Shown here piece after piece: positions 25,686 to 37,323 of a DNA stretch of 64,000 bases (its first letter is position 1; each line of letters starts with the position of its first letter). The DNA is from Virgisporangium aurantiacum (lineage in GTDB: Bacteria; Actinomycetota; Actinomycetes; Mycobacteriales; Micromonosporaceae). Location: NCBI RefSeq assembly GCF_016863635.1, contig NZ_BOPG01000034.1, positions 124,001 through 188,000 of the forward strand. The letters are read 5' to 3'. The notes beneath the pieces are model-generated. The model was not told the DNA's origin. It made no database searches and saw only the letters and a list, made by a program, of their open reading frames with translations. Made by a program: the position numbers and the translations under genes.

Positions 25686-28219
25686 TGGCCGACCTGGCGG
25701 CGCTCGTCCGGACCGGTCCGCCCGGGGCGGTCGCCGCGGCGGTGAGCGGTCTCGATCCGGCCGGGCGGCGGGCGGTGGCCGCGGCGCTGCCGGGGTTGGT
25801 CCGCGAGCTGACCCGGGACTGGTGGTACTCGGGCTGCGAGGCGTCGCTCGCGGTCGCGGCCGTCGGGTGCATGCCGACCGCCGCGAAGGCCGCGGCGCTG
25901 CTCGCGCGCCGCACGATCCAGATCCGGGGGGACGCGGTGGCGCCGGCCGTCGCGGTGGCCGGGCACCACGGCGTCGGCTGGCTGGCCGACCTGGCGTACC
26001 GGCTGGCCGCCCGCGCACCGGGAACGACCGTCGAGTTCGTCGCGGGGTTGATCGCGCACGAGAACGCGCCGCCGCCGCGCGACGACGACTTCGCCCTGGC
26101 CTGGCTGCGGGGCATGATCTTCGGCGACCGGGAGACGCCCCTCGTCGACCGGCTGCGCACCGACCCGTTCCTCGACGCGCTGCTGCCCCGGATGTTCGAG
26201 GTCGACCGCCTCGGCGCGGACTTCAACGCCGGCACCAACGTGTACCGGACGGGCGCCGGGCTCGTCCGCGTCGACCTGCCGCAGGCCCTGGCCGCGCTGG
26301 CCGCCGAGGGCCGGCTCGATCGCGACCTCCTGCTGGACGGATGTGTCGCGCGGCTGCTGCGCGGCGGCAAGCCGGCCGACCTCACCGGCTACGTCGCCCT
26401 GCACGACCGGCTCGAACCCACCGCGGCCGAGGCGACCGCGCGCACCGCCGACTACCTGCGGCTGCTCGCCGACGGTCCCAACGCCGCGGCCGTCATGGCG
26501 CAGAAGCGGCTCCGGGCCACCGGTGCCGCCGAGGTCGACGCGGTGCTCGACGCGTCGCGGGCGGTGCTGGCCCGGCCGGAGAAGCCGCTGGCGCGCACCC
26601 AGCTGATCTGGCTCGACCGGCTGGCCCGCGAGCATCCCGCCCGCGCCGCGGAGATCGCCGCCGTGGCCGCGGTCGCCGCCGACCATCCGGCCGTCGAGGT
26701 CCGCGACCGCGCGGCGGCGCTGGTCGCGAAGCATGCGGGGCCGGCGGTCGCGGTGGTCGCGCCCGTCGCGGTTCTTTCGGGGGACGCGCTACAGCCGGCG
26801 TCGGGACCGGCACCCGTGCCACCACCGATCGTGGACCCGGACGAGCTGGCCGAGGAGATCGCCCCGTTCGTCCGCTCGATCTACGACCGCGACGGCGGGC
26901 CCGCGGCGATGACGCTGGAGCGGATCCTCGACGGGTGCGTCCGGCTCGCCGGCGACCGGCTGGGCGCCGCCTTCGGCCCGGTGCTCGTCCGGCACCGGCT
27001 CAGGTTGGAGGCCGGTCCGTACGCCGACAGCTGCGTCGCCGACCTGCTCGGTGACGCGCTGCACGCCGCGTCGGGCGTCCCCCGTCCCGTCGACGACCCC
27101 GTGCGGACCGCGATCGGGTTCGTGCGGCGACCGGCCCGCGACCGGGAGCCGGCGCCCCAGCGGATGATCATCGAGCGGCTGGCCGAGACCGCGAAGCGGG
27201 TCCGGCCGGGCGGCCCGCCCCTGCTCGCGACGCCGACACACGCCAACGGCTCCGTCGACCCGGCGGCCCTGCTCGACCGGCTCGCGGCGTCGGCGGGAAC
27301 CGGTCGCGAGCCATGGCCGACCGACCTGGCCCAGGCCCTGCTGCGCCTGCCCGCCGGCGTCGACGAGGCGACGGCGCGCGCGGCCGAGCGGCTGCGGACC
27401 CCGGCCGGCGACCGGACGGCCGCCTGGCTGCGGGCCGGCGGCCTGCCCACACCCGAGTCGCGCACGGTCGAGGTGACCCGCCGGGCCGAGGGCCGCTTCC
27501 CCGGCGACATCGACTGGATGCCCGAACGCCGCATCGCGGTCGCGACCGGTCCGCCGCCCGGGTACGACGACCCGACCGGGCTGCTCACCCGGCCCACCTC
27601 TGACACCGGCGAGTACCTGCCGCTGTGGTCGAAGTTGTGGCCGGCGGTGCTGCCCGGCTACCGGGAACTCGTCGCCGCGTGGATGCTGCCGTCGATCGCC
27701 GGCGGGGCCCAGTTCCGCCAGCGCCCGCACGAGACCGGGCCGGTGCTGGTCGACATCGCCGCCTGCACCGGCGCCGGCGGGCCGGCCCTCGCCCTGGCAC
27801 TCGCCTACGGCCTGGCCGCGAAGCACGTGACCGACCGGGTGGCCGCGGTCGACGCCCTGCTGGCCCTGGCCGGCGCCGGCGACCTCGACGCGCCTGCCAC
27901 GGGCCGTTGGATCGGTGTGCTCGCCGCGGCGGGCATGCTCACCGCGTCCCGGATAGAGCGTCCGCTGCGCGACGCCGCGGCGGCCGGTGCCCCCGCGACC
28001 ACCTGGCGGTTGCTGGCGGCGGCCCTGCCCCCGATCCTGGCGCTGCCGAAGCCGCCGCCGGGGGCGCCCGACCTGCTGACCCTGGCCGCGGAGACCGCGG
28101 CCGCCACCGGCCTCCCGATCGAGGTGCCGGGCCTGGCCGAGGTGGCCGCCCTCGGCACGAAGACCCGCCTGGTGACGGAGGCGCGGCGCCTGGACCGGGC
28201 GCGGAAACCGGGCGCCTAG
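25685..28219 (+). CDS. large helical-repeat protein, DUF6493-like
   Basis: 844-residue, Ala/Leu-rich helical protein without catalytic motifs, signal or membrane segments. Blocks such as LARRTIQIRGDAVAPAVAVA and ERILDGCVRLAGDRLGAAFG suggest HEAT/ARM-like repeats. From memory the layout resembles the DUF6493 family of actinomycetes, whose function is unknown; this is not verified. A Pro-rich linker near 375-390 splits it into two halves. It starts inside the stop codon of the WD40 gene (TGATG), so the two likely form a complex. An Hsp70-like remnant follows at once. Confidence 0.7.
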   Translation: MADLAALVRTGPPGAVAAAVSGLDPAGRRAVAAALPGLVRELTRDWWYSGCEASLAVAAVGCMPTAAKAAALLARRTIQIRGDAVAPAVAVAGHHGVGWLADLAYRLAARAPGTTVEFVAGLIAHENAPPPRDDDFALAWLRGMIFGDRETPLVDRLRTDPFLDALLPRMFEVDRLGADFNAGTNVYRTGAGLVRVDLPQALAALAAEGRLDRDLLLDGCVARLLRGGKPADLTGYVALHDRLEPTAAEATARTADYLRLLADGPNAAAVMAQKRLRATGAAEVDAVLDASRAVLARPEKPLARTQLIWLDRLAREHPARAAEIAAVAAVAADHPAVEVRDRAAALVAKHAGPAVAVVAPVAVLSGDALQPASGPAPVPPPIVDPDELAEEIAPFVRSIYDRDGGPAAMTLERILDGCVRLAGDRLGAAFGPVLVRHRLRLEAGPYADSCVADLLGDALHAASGVPRPVDDPVRTAIGFVRRPARDREPAPQRMIIERLAETAKRVRPGGPPLLATPTHANGSVDPAALLDRLAASAGTGREPWPTDLAQALLRLPAGVDEATARAAERLRTPAGDRTAAWLRAGGLPTPESRTVEVTRRAEGRFPGDIDWMPERRIAVATGPPPGYDDPTGLLTRPTSDTGEYLPLWSKLWPAVLPGYRELVAAWMLPSIAGGAQFRQRPHETGPVLVDIAACTGAGGPALALALAYGLAAKHVTDRVAAVDALLALAGAGDLDAPATGRWIGVLAAAGMLTASRIERPLRDAAAAGAPATTWRLLAAALPPILALPKPPPGAPDLLTLAAETAAATGLPIEVPGLAEVAALGTKTRLVTEARRLDRARKPGA

Positions 28220-28285
28220 ACTCTGCCGCATGCCCGCCACCGGGTTCGCCCTCGGCACCGCGTCGTCGGCGCCGCCCGCCCCGAG

Positions 28286-29292
28286 GTGACGATGACCTGC
28301 CCGGCGAGTTGGGCGGGCCCGCGCCGGGGAGTGCTCGCCGAGGCGGCGGAGAAGGCCGGGCTCGGCACCGTGTCGTTCGTCGCCGAACCGGTGGCGGCGG
28401 CCGCGTACTTCGTGCACGTGCTCGGCCACACGATGCCCACCGGATCCGTCCTGGTCGTCCACGACATGGGCGCCGGCACGTTCGACGTCACGGCCGTCGC
28501 CCGCACGGCGCGCGGCTTCGAGGTGGTCGCCGTCGCGGGCCGTGACGACCTCGGCGGCGCCGACCTGGACGCGGCGCTGGTCGACCACCTGGGCACGGCC
28601 GCCGGCATCGACCACCCCTGGGTCACCCACCCGGCGACGGTCGAGGAGCGCCGGTGGCGCCGGCTGCTGTGGGACGACGTGACCGCGGCGAAGGAGCGGC
28701 TCTCCCGCGCCGCGACGGCGGAGATCCTGGTGCCGGCCGCGGGCGTCGAGGCCCACCTGACGCGCGCCGAACTGGAGTCGGCGGTCGGACCGGCGCTCGC
28801 GGAATCGGTGGCGGCGACGGCGAAACTCACGGCGGCGGTGACGGCGGGGACGCGCGGGGTGGCCGGCGTGTTCCTGGTCGGCGGGACCAGCCGGATCCCG
28901 CTGCTGTCGACGTTGCTGTTCCGCGCGCTGGGCCGGGCACCGGTGGCGATCGAGCAACCCGAACTGGTGGTGGCCGAGGGCAGCGTGCTGCCGGGCGTCC
29001 CGAAGGATCCTGCCCCGGCGTCCGCGCGACCGACGGTGGGCCCTGTGGCCGGCCCGGCGCCGGCGGCGCCCGTGCCGCCGCGCCCCGAGCGGTGGAGGCG
29101 GTGGCTGCCGGCCGCGCTGATGCCGCTGGCCGCCGCCTCGGCGACGGTGCTGATGGCCGTCGGAACCCTGGTGGTGCTGGGCGTGGCCGTCGGCGGCCTG
29201 GTGGGGTGGAGCATCCTCAACGGGCAGGGCTTCCTGCCCAACTGGGGATGGCTGCCGGCGGCCCCGTGGTCGGCGGAGCCACCGCCGGGCGC

Positions 29293-29296
<4 letters not shown>
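28286..29296 (+). CDS. Hsp70-like protein, N-terminally truncated (probably decayed)
   Basis: 336 residues matching the later part of an Hsp70-type ATPase: [44 protein letters not shown] (phosphate 2) and [12 protein letters not shown] (adenosine). The phosphate-1 loop and first subdomain are missing. Upstream, an ATG at 28230 starts a short frame beginning MPATGFALGT, like an Hsp70 N-terminus, which runs into a stop in the wrong frame at 28289. This looks like an internal deletion with frameshift. The C-terminal substrate domain is replaced by a Pro-rich linker and one membrane helix. ATP binding is doubtful. Overlaps the convergent yebC stop by 4 bp. Confidence 0.62.
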
Positions 29297-30041
<745 letters not shown>

Positions 30042-30042
<1 letters not shown>

Positions 30043-30653
30043 CAATCCTCCGTCGACTTGGCCCTCCGCGCCATGTCCACGAAGAGCCGGTGTACGCGAC
30101 GATCTCCGGTCAGCTCGGGGTGGAAGGCGGTCGCGAGGACGTTCCGCTGGCGTACCGCGACGATCCTACCTTCTGACGGCCCGGCGCTGACGCGGCCCAA
30201 CACCTCCACGTCGTCGCCCACCCGTTCGACCCACGGCGCGCGGATGAACACCGCGTGGAAATCCTCGCCGTTGAGCGCCACGTCGGCCTCGAACGAGTCG
30301 ACCTGCCGCCCGAACGCGTTGCGCCGCACGGTCACGTCCAGAGCACCCAGCGAGACCTGGTCGGGCCGCCCGTCGAGCACCTCGGACGCCAGCATGATCA
30401 TGCCGGCGCAGGAGCCGTACGCGGGCAGCCCGTCGAGCACCCTTTTGCGCAACGGCTCGTACACGCCGAAATCAACCATGAGCTTGCTCATCGTGGTCGA
30501 TTCGCCACCCGGAATCACGATCCCGTCAAGATCGTCGATCTCGGAAGGCCGCCGAACGGGTTCAGCTGCCACGCCGAGCGAACGCAGCGCGGCCAGATGC
30601 TCGCGCACGTCACCTTGCAGGGCGAGGACCCCGATCAGGAGCTCACCAGCCAC
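30042..30653 (-). CDS. pdxT: pyridoxal 5'-phosphate synthase glutaminase subunit PdxT
   Basis: 203-residue class I glutamine amidotransferase that feeds ammonia to PdxS. Visible: [11 protein letters not shown], the GGESTT oxyanion motif, the nucleophile in GSCAGMI and the His-Glu pair in [12 protein letters not shown] start, overlapping the pdxS end by 11 bp, so the two subunits are made together. Confidence 0.96.
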
Positions 30654-31551
30654 GGGTGGCGAGCCGCTCGGAGTCGGGCAGGGTCGCGACGTTGATGCCG
30701 ACCATTGCCTCCCCGAGGCCCCGCGACACCTTCGCGATCATCGTGGGGTCGTCGGCGAACGTGGTGGCCTTGACGATCGCGGCCGCCCGCTTCGCCGGGT
30801 CGCCCGACTTGAAGATGCCCGAGCCGACGAACACGCCCTCGGCGCCGAGCTGCATCATCATCGCCGCGTCGGCCGGGGTGGCGATGCCGCCCGCGGTGAA
30901 CAGCACCACCGGCAGCTTGCCCGTCTCGGCGACCTCCTTGACCAGGTCGTACGGCGCCCGCAGCTCCTTGGCGGCGGCGAACAGCTCGGTCTCGTCGAGC
31001 GTCGCCAGCCGGCGGATGTCGCCGCGGATCTGCCGCATGTGCCGGGTGGCCTCGACGACGTTGCCGGTGCCGGCCTCGCCCTTCGAGCGGATCATGGCCG
31101 CGCCCTCGGCGAGCCGGCGCAGCGCCTCGCCCAGGTTGGTGGCGCCGCACACGAAGGGCACGGTGAACGCCCACTTGTCGATGTGGTTGGCCTCGTCGGC
31201 GGGGCTGAGCACCTCGGACTCGTCGACGTAGTCGACGCCGATCGCCTGCAGCACCTGCGCCTCGACGAAGTGGCCGATGCGGGCCTTGGCCATCACCGGG
31301 ATCGAGACGGCGTTGATGATGCCGTCGATCATGTCGGGGTCGCTCATCCGCGACACCCCGCCCTCGGCGCGGATGTCGGCCGGCACCCGCTCCAGGGCCA
31401 TCACGGCGACCGCGCCGGCGTCTTCGGCGATCTTGGCCTGGTCGGGAGTGACCACGTCCATGATCACTCCGCCTTTGAGCATCTCCGCCATGCCCCGCTT
31501 GACGCGGGCGGTGCCGGTGACGGGCGTGTGGTTCTCGGTCTGCGCGGACAC
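30643..31551 (-). CDS. pdxS: pyridoxal 5'-phosphate synthase lyase subunit PdxS
   Basis: 302-residue (beta/alpha)8 barrel that condenses ribose 5-phosphate, glyceraldehyde 3-phosphate and ammonia into PLP. Conserved blocks: [30 protein letters not shown], the catalytic Lys in [10 protein letters not shown] and the phosphate site [18 protein letters not shown] start behind AAGGAG. A TACGAT -10 candidate lies at 31590-31595, next to a CAAGATCTTG palindrome. Confidence 0.97.
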   Translation of the reverse strand: MSAQTENHTPVTGTARVKRGMAEMLKGGVIMDVVTPDQAKIAEDAGAVAVMALERVPADIRAEGGVSRMSDPDMIDGIINAVSIPVMAKARIGHFVEAQVLQAIGVDYVDESEVLSPADEANHIDKWAFTVPFVCGATNLGEALRRLAEGAAMIRSKGEAGTGNVVEATRHMRQIRGDIRRLATLDETELFAAAKELRAPYDLVKEVAETGKLPVVLFTAGGIATPADAAMMMQLGAEGVFVGSGIFKSGDPAKRAAAIVKATTFADDPTMIAKVSRGLGEAMVGINVATLPDSERLATRGW

Positions 31552-31589
31552 GGGTGATCCACTCCTTCAAGATCTTGGGATTCCACCCC

Positions 31590-31595
31590 ATCGTA
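31590..31595 (-). promoter_or_regulatory. candidate -10 box for pdxS-pdxT-yebC
   Basis: TACGAT on the minus strand, ~40 nt before the pdxS GTG. It fits TANNNT and equals the boxes proposed for relA and thrS. The palindrome CAAGATCTTG (31569-31578) would lie in the leader. Confidence 0.4.
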
Positions 31596-31642
31596 CGTCC
31601 GCGAGCTGGGCCGGGAGCAGAGCCAATCAGAACAGGGCGGCT

Positions 31643-32161
31643 TCAGGCCTGCGGATCGTCGATGTCGAAATAGCGCGGCACCGGATGCTTGCTCGCCAGC
31701 CGCAACACCCGCACCAGGCGCCGCCGCCGCAACGACAGCGCGTCGCGCACGAGGTCGTTGTGCACCTGCCGGGCCAGGGCCACCCGCCGGCTGGCGCGGG
31801 CCAGATCGGCTCTCACGGCCGGTGGCGCGCCGCCGGGCCCGCCGGGGAGTTCATGTGACGCCGTGAGCACCGGCCGCAGCACGCGGGTGAGATCGTTCTC
31901 GGCGGCCTCCCGCTCGTCGGGATCCGCTTCGAGGGCTACCCGGGCGGCCCACCGCAACTGGCTGTCGCCCAGCGGTTCGGCGGCCTCCGCCGCGGCGGCG
32001 GCCCGGCGTACCAGGTGCGCGTCGAGCGCGGCCTGGGCGGCGGCGGCGCGGGCGTGGCTGCGGTCAAGGCGCCCGGCCACCCAGAGCGCATAGACGGCGA
32101 CGAGCACCAGCACCGCGACCGTCGACCCCCACCACCACACCCCACGCAGTGTAGGAGGCAC
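31643..32161 (-). CDS. LemA-like membrane-anchored protein
   Basis: 172 residues: one N-terminal membrane helix (STVAVLVLVAVYALWVAG), then two long Ala/Arg-rich helices. The C-terminal part NDLVRDALSLRRRRLVRVL with a closing YFDIDD recalls the LemA pattern (ND-x-VR ... yF), so a distant LemA-type coiled helical protein is likely. Function unknown. The GTG at 32161 directly follows the pimA stop codon, which implies coupling to the PI-mannoside operon. Confidence 0.75.
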   Translation of the reverse strand: MPPTLRGVWWWGSTVAVLVLVAVYALWVAGRLDRSHARAAAAQAALDAHLVRRAAAAAEAAEPLGDSQLRWAARVALEADPDEREAAENDLTRVLRPVLTASHELPGGPGGAPPAVRADLARASRRVALARQVHNDLVRDALSLRRRRLVRVLRLASKHPVPRYFDIDDPQA

Positions 32162-33274
32162 TCAGCCGGCGCCGTGGTGCACCTCGATCGCGGTGGCGTA
32201 GACCTCCAGGATCTGCTGGGCCAGCACCGGCCAGTCGTACTTCGCCACCACCTTGCGGGCGTGCTCGGCCTGCGCGCGCCGCCGGTCGGGGTCGTCGAGC
32301 AGCTCACCCAGCACGGTCGCCAGCCGGTCGGCGTCGTTGACCGGGAACAGCTCCCCCCCGCCGTCGAGCACCCGCCGGAACGCGTCGATGTCGCTGGCCA
32401 CCACCGCCGTGCTCGCCGCCATCGCCTCGGTGAGGATCATGCCGAACGACTCGCCGCCGGTGTTCGGCGCCACGTACACGTCGACGCTGCGCAGCATGCG
32501 CCGCTTGTCGTCCTCGGAGACCAGCCCGAGGAACACGATCCGTTCCCGGATGCCGGCCGGCACGTGCCGCACCGCCTCGTCGGGGTCGCCCGGCCCGGCG
32601 ACCAGCAGCCGCAACCCCGGCCGCTCGCCGGCCAGCCGGCAGAACGCCTCGCGCAGCGTCGGGAAGCCCTTGCGCGGCTCGGTGAACCGGCCGAGGAACC
32701 CGATCGCGCCGCCGGCACCGGGCCAGCCGGGCAACGGCGTCGCCGCCTCGAACTTCGCCACCGCGACCCCGTTCGGGATCTCCCAGCCGCTGCCGCCGAG
32801 GTGCTCCACCTGCACCTTCCGGGCCAGTTCGCTCACGGCGATGCGTCCGGTGATCTTCTCCATCATCGGCTGCAGGATGCCCTTCCCCGCGGCGATGATG
32901 CGCGACCGGGGCTGGGCGGTGTGGAACGTCGCGACCACCGGCGCTTCCGACGACAGCACGGCCAGCATCGAGAGGCTGGGCGTGATCGGTTCGTGCACGT
33001 GGACGACGTCGAAGTCACCGGTGGCGAGCCACCGGCGGACCCGGGCGGCGGAGACCGGTCCGAACGCCAGCCGCGCCACGGACCCGTTGTAGGGGACGGG
33101 CACCGCGCGGCCCGCCGGCACCACGTACGACGGGTGCGGGGCGTCCTCGTCGGCCGGCGCGAGCACGCTGACGTCGTGGCCGAGCGTGATCAGCGCCTCG
33201 GCCAGGTCGCGGATGTGGTTCTGGACCCCGCCCGGCAGGTCGAAGGAGTACGGCGACACGATGCCGATGCGCAT
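32162..33274 (-). CDS. pimA: phosphatidyl-myo-inositol mannosyltransferase PimA
   Basis: 370-residue GT4 glycosyltransferase that puts the first mannose from GDP-mannose on phosphatidylinositol at the inner membrane face. The N-terminal domain begins MRIGIVSPYSFDLPGGVQNH. The C-terminal GDP-mannose domain has FLGRFTEPRKG, and the EX7E-type segment reads ESFGMILTEAMA. Upstream pgsA and acyltransferase genes supply substrate and the next step. The ATG at 33274 is the family start; the longer frame is a shadow. Confidence 0.95.
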   Translation of the reverse strand: MRIGIVSPYSFDLPGGVQNHIRDLAEALITLGHDVSVLAPADEDAPHPSYVVPAGRAVPVPYNGSVARLAFGPVSAARVRRWLATGDFDVVHVHEPITPSLSMLAVLSSEAPVVATFHTAQPRSRIIAAGKGILQPMMEKITGRIAVSELARKVQVEHLGGSGWEIPNGVAVAKFEAATPLPGWPGAGGAIGFLGRFTEPRKGFPTLREAFCRLAGERPGLRLLVAGPGDPDEAVRHVPAGIRERIVFLGLVSEDDKRRMLRSVDVYVAPNTGGESFGMILTEAMAASTAVVASDIDAFRRVLDGGGELFPVNDADRLATVLGELLDDPDRRRAQAEHARKVVAKYDWPVLAQQILEVYATAIEVHHGAG

Positions 33275-33291
33275 TCGCCTTCCCCCGCTGC

Positions 33292-34191
33292 TCAGGCCGC
33301 CGACGTGGCGGCCGTTTCCGTGAGCCAGATCCGTTGCAGCATGTGCCAGTCTTCCGGATGCCGGGCGATGCCCGCCGCGAGCCGATCGGCGATCCGCTGG
33401 GTCAGCTCGCGCACCCGCACGTCGAGCGGCCCGTCGGCCGGCATCTCGATCGGGCCGTCGAGCTCGGCGACCGGACGCCCTGGTTCGTACCACATGTGCG
33501 CCACATACAGCGGTGCGCCGCTGCGCAGGGCGAGGATCGCCGGGCCGGGCGGCATCTTCGCGCGTCCACCGAAGAAGGTCACCTCGACCCCGCGGGAGGT
33601 GAGGTCGCGGTCAGCGAGCAGCGGAACGACCGCGCCGTCCTTCAGCCGGTCGATCAGCATGTCGAGCGGCGGCCGCTCGCCGCCGGTCAGCGGGATGATC
33701 TCCATACCCAGCTTCCGCCGGAACGCCAGGAACCGCTCGAAGACACCCTCCGGCTTGAGCCGCTCCTGGACGGTGGTGATCGGCCAGCCCTTGGCGGCGA
33801 CCCAGGCACCGGCCGCGTCCCAGTTACCGCCGTGCGGCAGCGCGATCACCGCGCCGGTGCCGGCGGCGACCGCTGCGGCCAGCTTCTCCTCGCCGTAGAG
33901 ATGGAACCAGTCGCGCACCTTCGCCGGTGACAGCGCCGGCAGCTTGAAGGCCTCCTGCCAGTACCGGGTGTACGAGCGCATGCCGCGGCGCACCAGCGCG
34001 TCCAATTGCTTTTCGGGCATTTCCGGGCCGACCACCGTGCGCAGGTTCCCGGCCAGGCGCCGCACCCCCCGGCCGCGTCGCCGGGCCGCGACGGTCGCGG
34101 CCGCGGCGAAGAAGGGCCAGGTGACGCCCGTGGGCAGCGCCCGCACCACCCGCCAGGCCGCCGTGTACCCGAACTCGGTGGCGCTACCCAT
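33292..34191 (-). CDS. phosphatidylinositol mannoside acyltransferase (PatA-like)
   Basis: 299-residue lysophospholipid-acyltransferase-type enzyme that acylates the mannose of PIM1. The catalytic H(X4)D motif is in ALPHGGNWDAAG (~115-125). An N-terminal amphipathic/hydrophobic segment probably attaches it to the membrane. Its start overlaps the pgsA stop by 8 bp; pimA follows after 17 bp. This is the mycobacterial Rv2612c-Rv2611c-Rv2610c order. Confidence 0.93.
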   Translation of the reverse strand: MGSATEFGYTAAWRVVRALPTGVTWPFFAAAATVAARRRGRGVRRLAGNLRTVVGPEMPEKQLDALVRRGMRSYTRYWQEAFKLPALSPAKVRDWFHLYGEEKLAAAVAAGTGAVIALPHGGNWDAAGAWVAAKGWPITTVQERLKPEGVFERFLAFRRKLGMEIIPLTGGERPPLDMLIDRLKDGAVVPLLADRDLTSRGVEVTFFGGRAKMPPGPAILALRSGAPLYVAHMWYEPGRPVAELDGPIEMPADGPLDVRVRELTQRIADRLAAGIARHPEDWHMLQRIWLTETAATSAA

Positions 34192-34813
34192 CGACCCCGC
34201 CGTTCGAAGGCTCGGTCCGCGTCTGCTTGTAGACCGTGTGGAACCGCTGGACGACGGTGACCACCGACAGCAGGGCCAGGATCCACAGCACGATGTACAT
34301 GCCCACGTCCCAGCCGAACCCGGCGGCGAACCCGCCGACGCCGATGCCCAGCAGGCGCTCCGGCCGCTCGACGACCCCGTTGCTGGCGGTGAGCCCGAGC
34401 GACTCGGCCTTGGCCCGCACGTACGAGGTGACCTGGCTCGCGATCAGCACGACCAGCGCGGCGAACACGGCGTGCCAGGCCTCGTCCCTGGCCGCCCACC
34501 AGGCCAGCGAGGCGAAGATCGCGCCGTCGGCGACCCGGTCGAGGGACGAGTCGAGGAACGCGCCGAACCGGCTCGACGTGCCGCGGGCCCGGGCCATCGC
34601 GCCGTCGAGGATGTCGGTGAGCGCGGAGATCGTCGCGAGGATCACGGCGACGAGGATGAAATCGTTCGCGGCGAGCACCGACGCGACGAGGATGCCGACG
34701 GTGCCGGCGACGGTGATCGCGTCGGGCGTGACCCCGACGCGCAGGAGCGTCCGGGCCACCGGGTCGACGACCTTGCCGACCGCCGGCCGCACTCCGCTGA
34801 GGATCTTCGCCAT
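34184..34813 (-). CDS. pgsA: phosphatidylinositol phosphate synthase (CDP-alcohol phosphatidyltransferase)
   Basis: 209-residue, six-helix membrane enzyme that joins CDP-diacylglycerol with inositol 1-phosphate. The metal-binding signature D-x2-DG-x2-AR-x8-G-x3-D-x3-D is complete (DILDGAMARARG, FGAFLDSSLD). The context with acyltransferase and pimA identifies the PI branch rather than phosphatidylglycerol synthesis. Confidence 0.93.
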   Translation of the reverse strand: MAKILSGVRPAVGKVVDPVARTLLRVGVTPDAITVAGTVGILVASVLAANDFILVAVILATISALTDILDGAMARARGTSSRFGAFLDSSLDRVADGAIFASLAWWAARDEAWHAVFAALVVLIASQVTSYVRAKAESLGLTASNGVVERPERLLGIGVGGFAAGFGWDVGMYIVLWILALLSVVTVVQRFHTVYKQTRTEPSNGGVDG

Positions 34814-34991
34814 GGCGGCACCTACCTTAACCGCCTGGGGAGCGCGGTGACCTGAGGGCGCGGCTTGTTACATAGAGTTCCTGGAAGGTTTCAGGTTGGG
34901 GTTGTGTCGGGTGGCGTTCGGGTGTGGGATCGCTTAAACAGCGAGCGGACGTGAGGTGTCTCACATCTGAACCGGTGACAGGAGGCGCGTA

Positions 34992-37148
<2,157 letters not shown>

Positions 37149-37160
37149 CTCCCCCTGGAA

Positions 37161-37198
37161 GCAGTGGACGCCCGATGGTGCTGTCGGGCGTCCACTGC
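37161..37198 (+). terminator. terminator of the EF-G2 gene
   Basis: Perfect 15-bp stem GCAGTGGACGCCCGA / TCGGGCGTCCACTGC with an 8-nt loop, starting 12 bp after the stop codon. It is followed by TGTT, not a long U tract. Confidence 0.8.
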
Positions 37199-37323
37199 TG
37201 TTCCGGGTGTCCGGCGATTTCTGTCAGGTGGCCGACAGGGTGGAATTGTTGGTCGTCTCAGGGGTCGCGTCTCTTCCCCGTGAACCGGCACACTTCGGGA
37301 CGGACTCCACGGGAGAGCACGCG

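Noticed and set aside
28230-28291. A separate small gene starting MPATGFALGT
   Set aside because: It is only ~19 codons and resembles the N-terminus of the truncated Hsp70-like protein, so it is treated as a remnant.
31569-31578. CAAGATCTTG palindrome in the pdxS leader as another GATCTTG element
   Set aside because: Only a 10-bp self-complementary site without the longer arms or loop of the other elements; may be chance.
34876-34920. A fourth SARP-type box (TTCCTGG-4-TTTCAGG) upstream of EF-G2
   Set aside because: The heptamers resemble the others, but no CANNGT or TANNNT lies 9 nt downstream and the match is partial.
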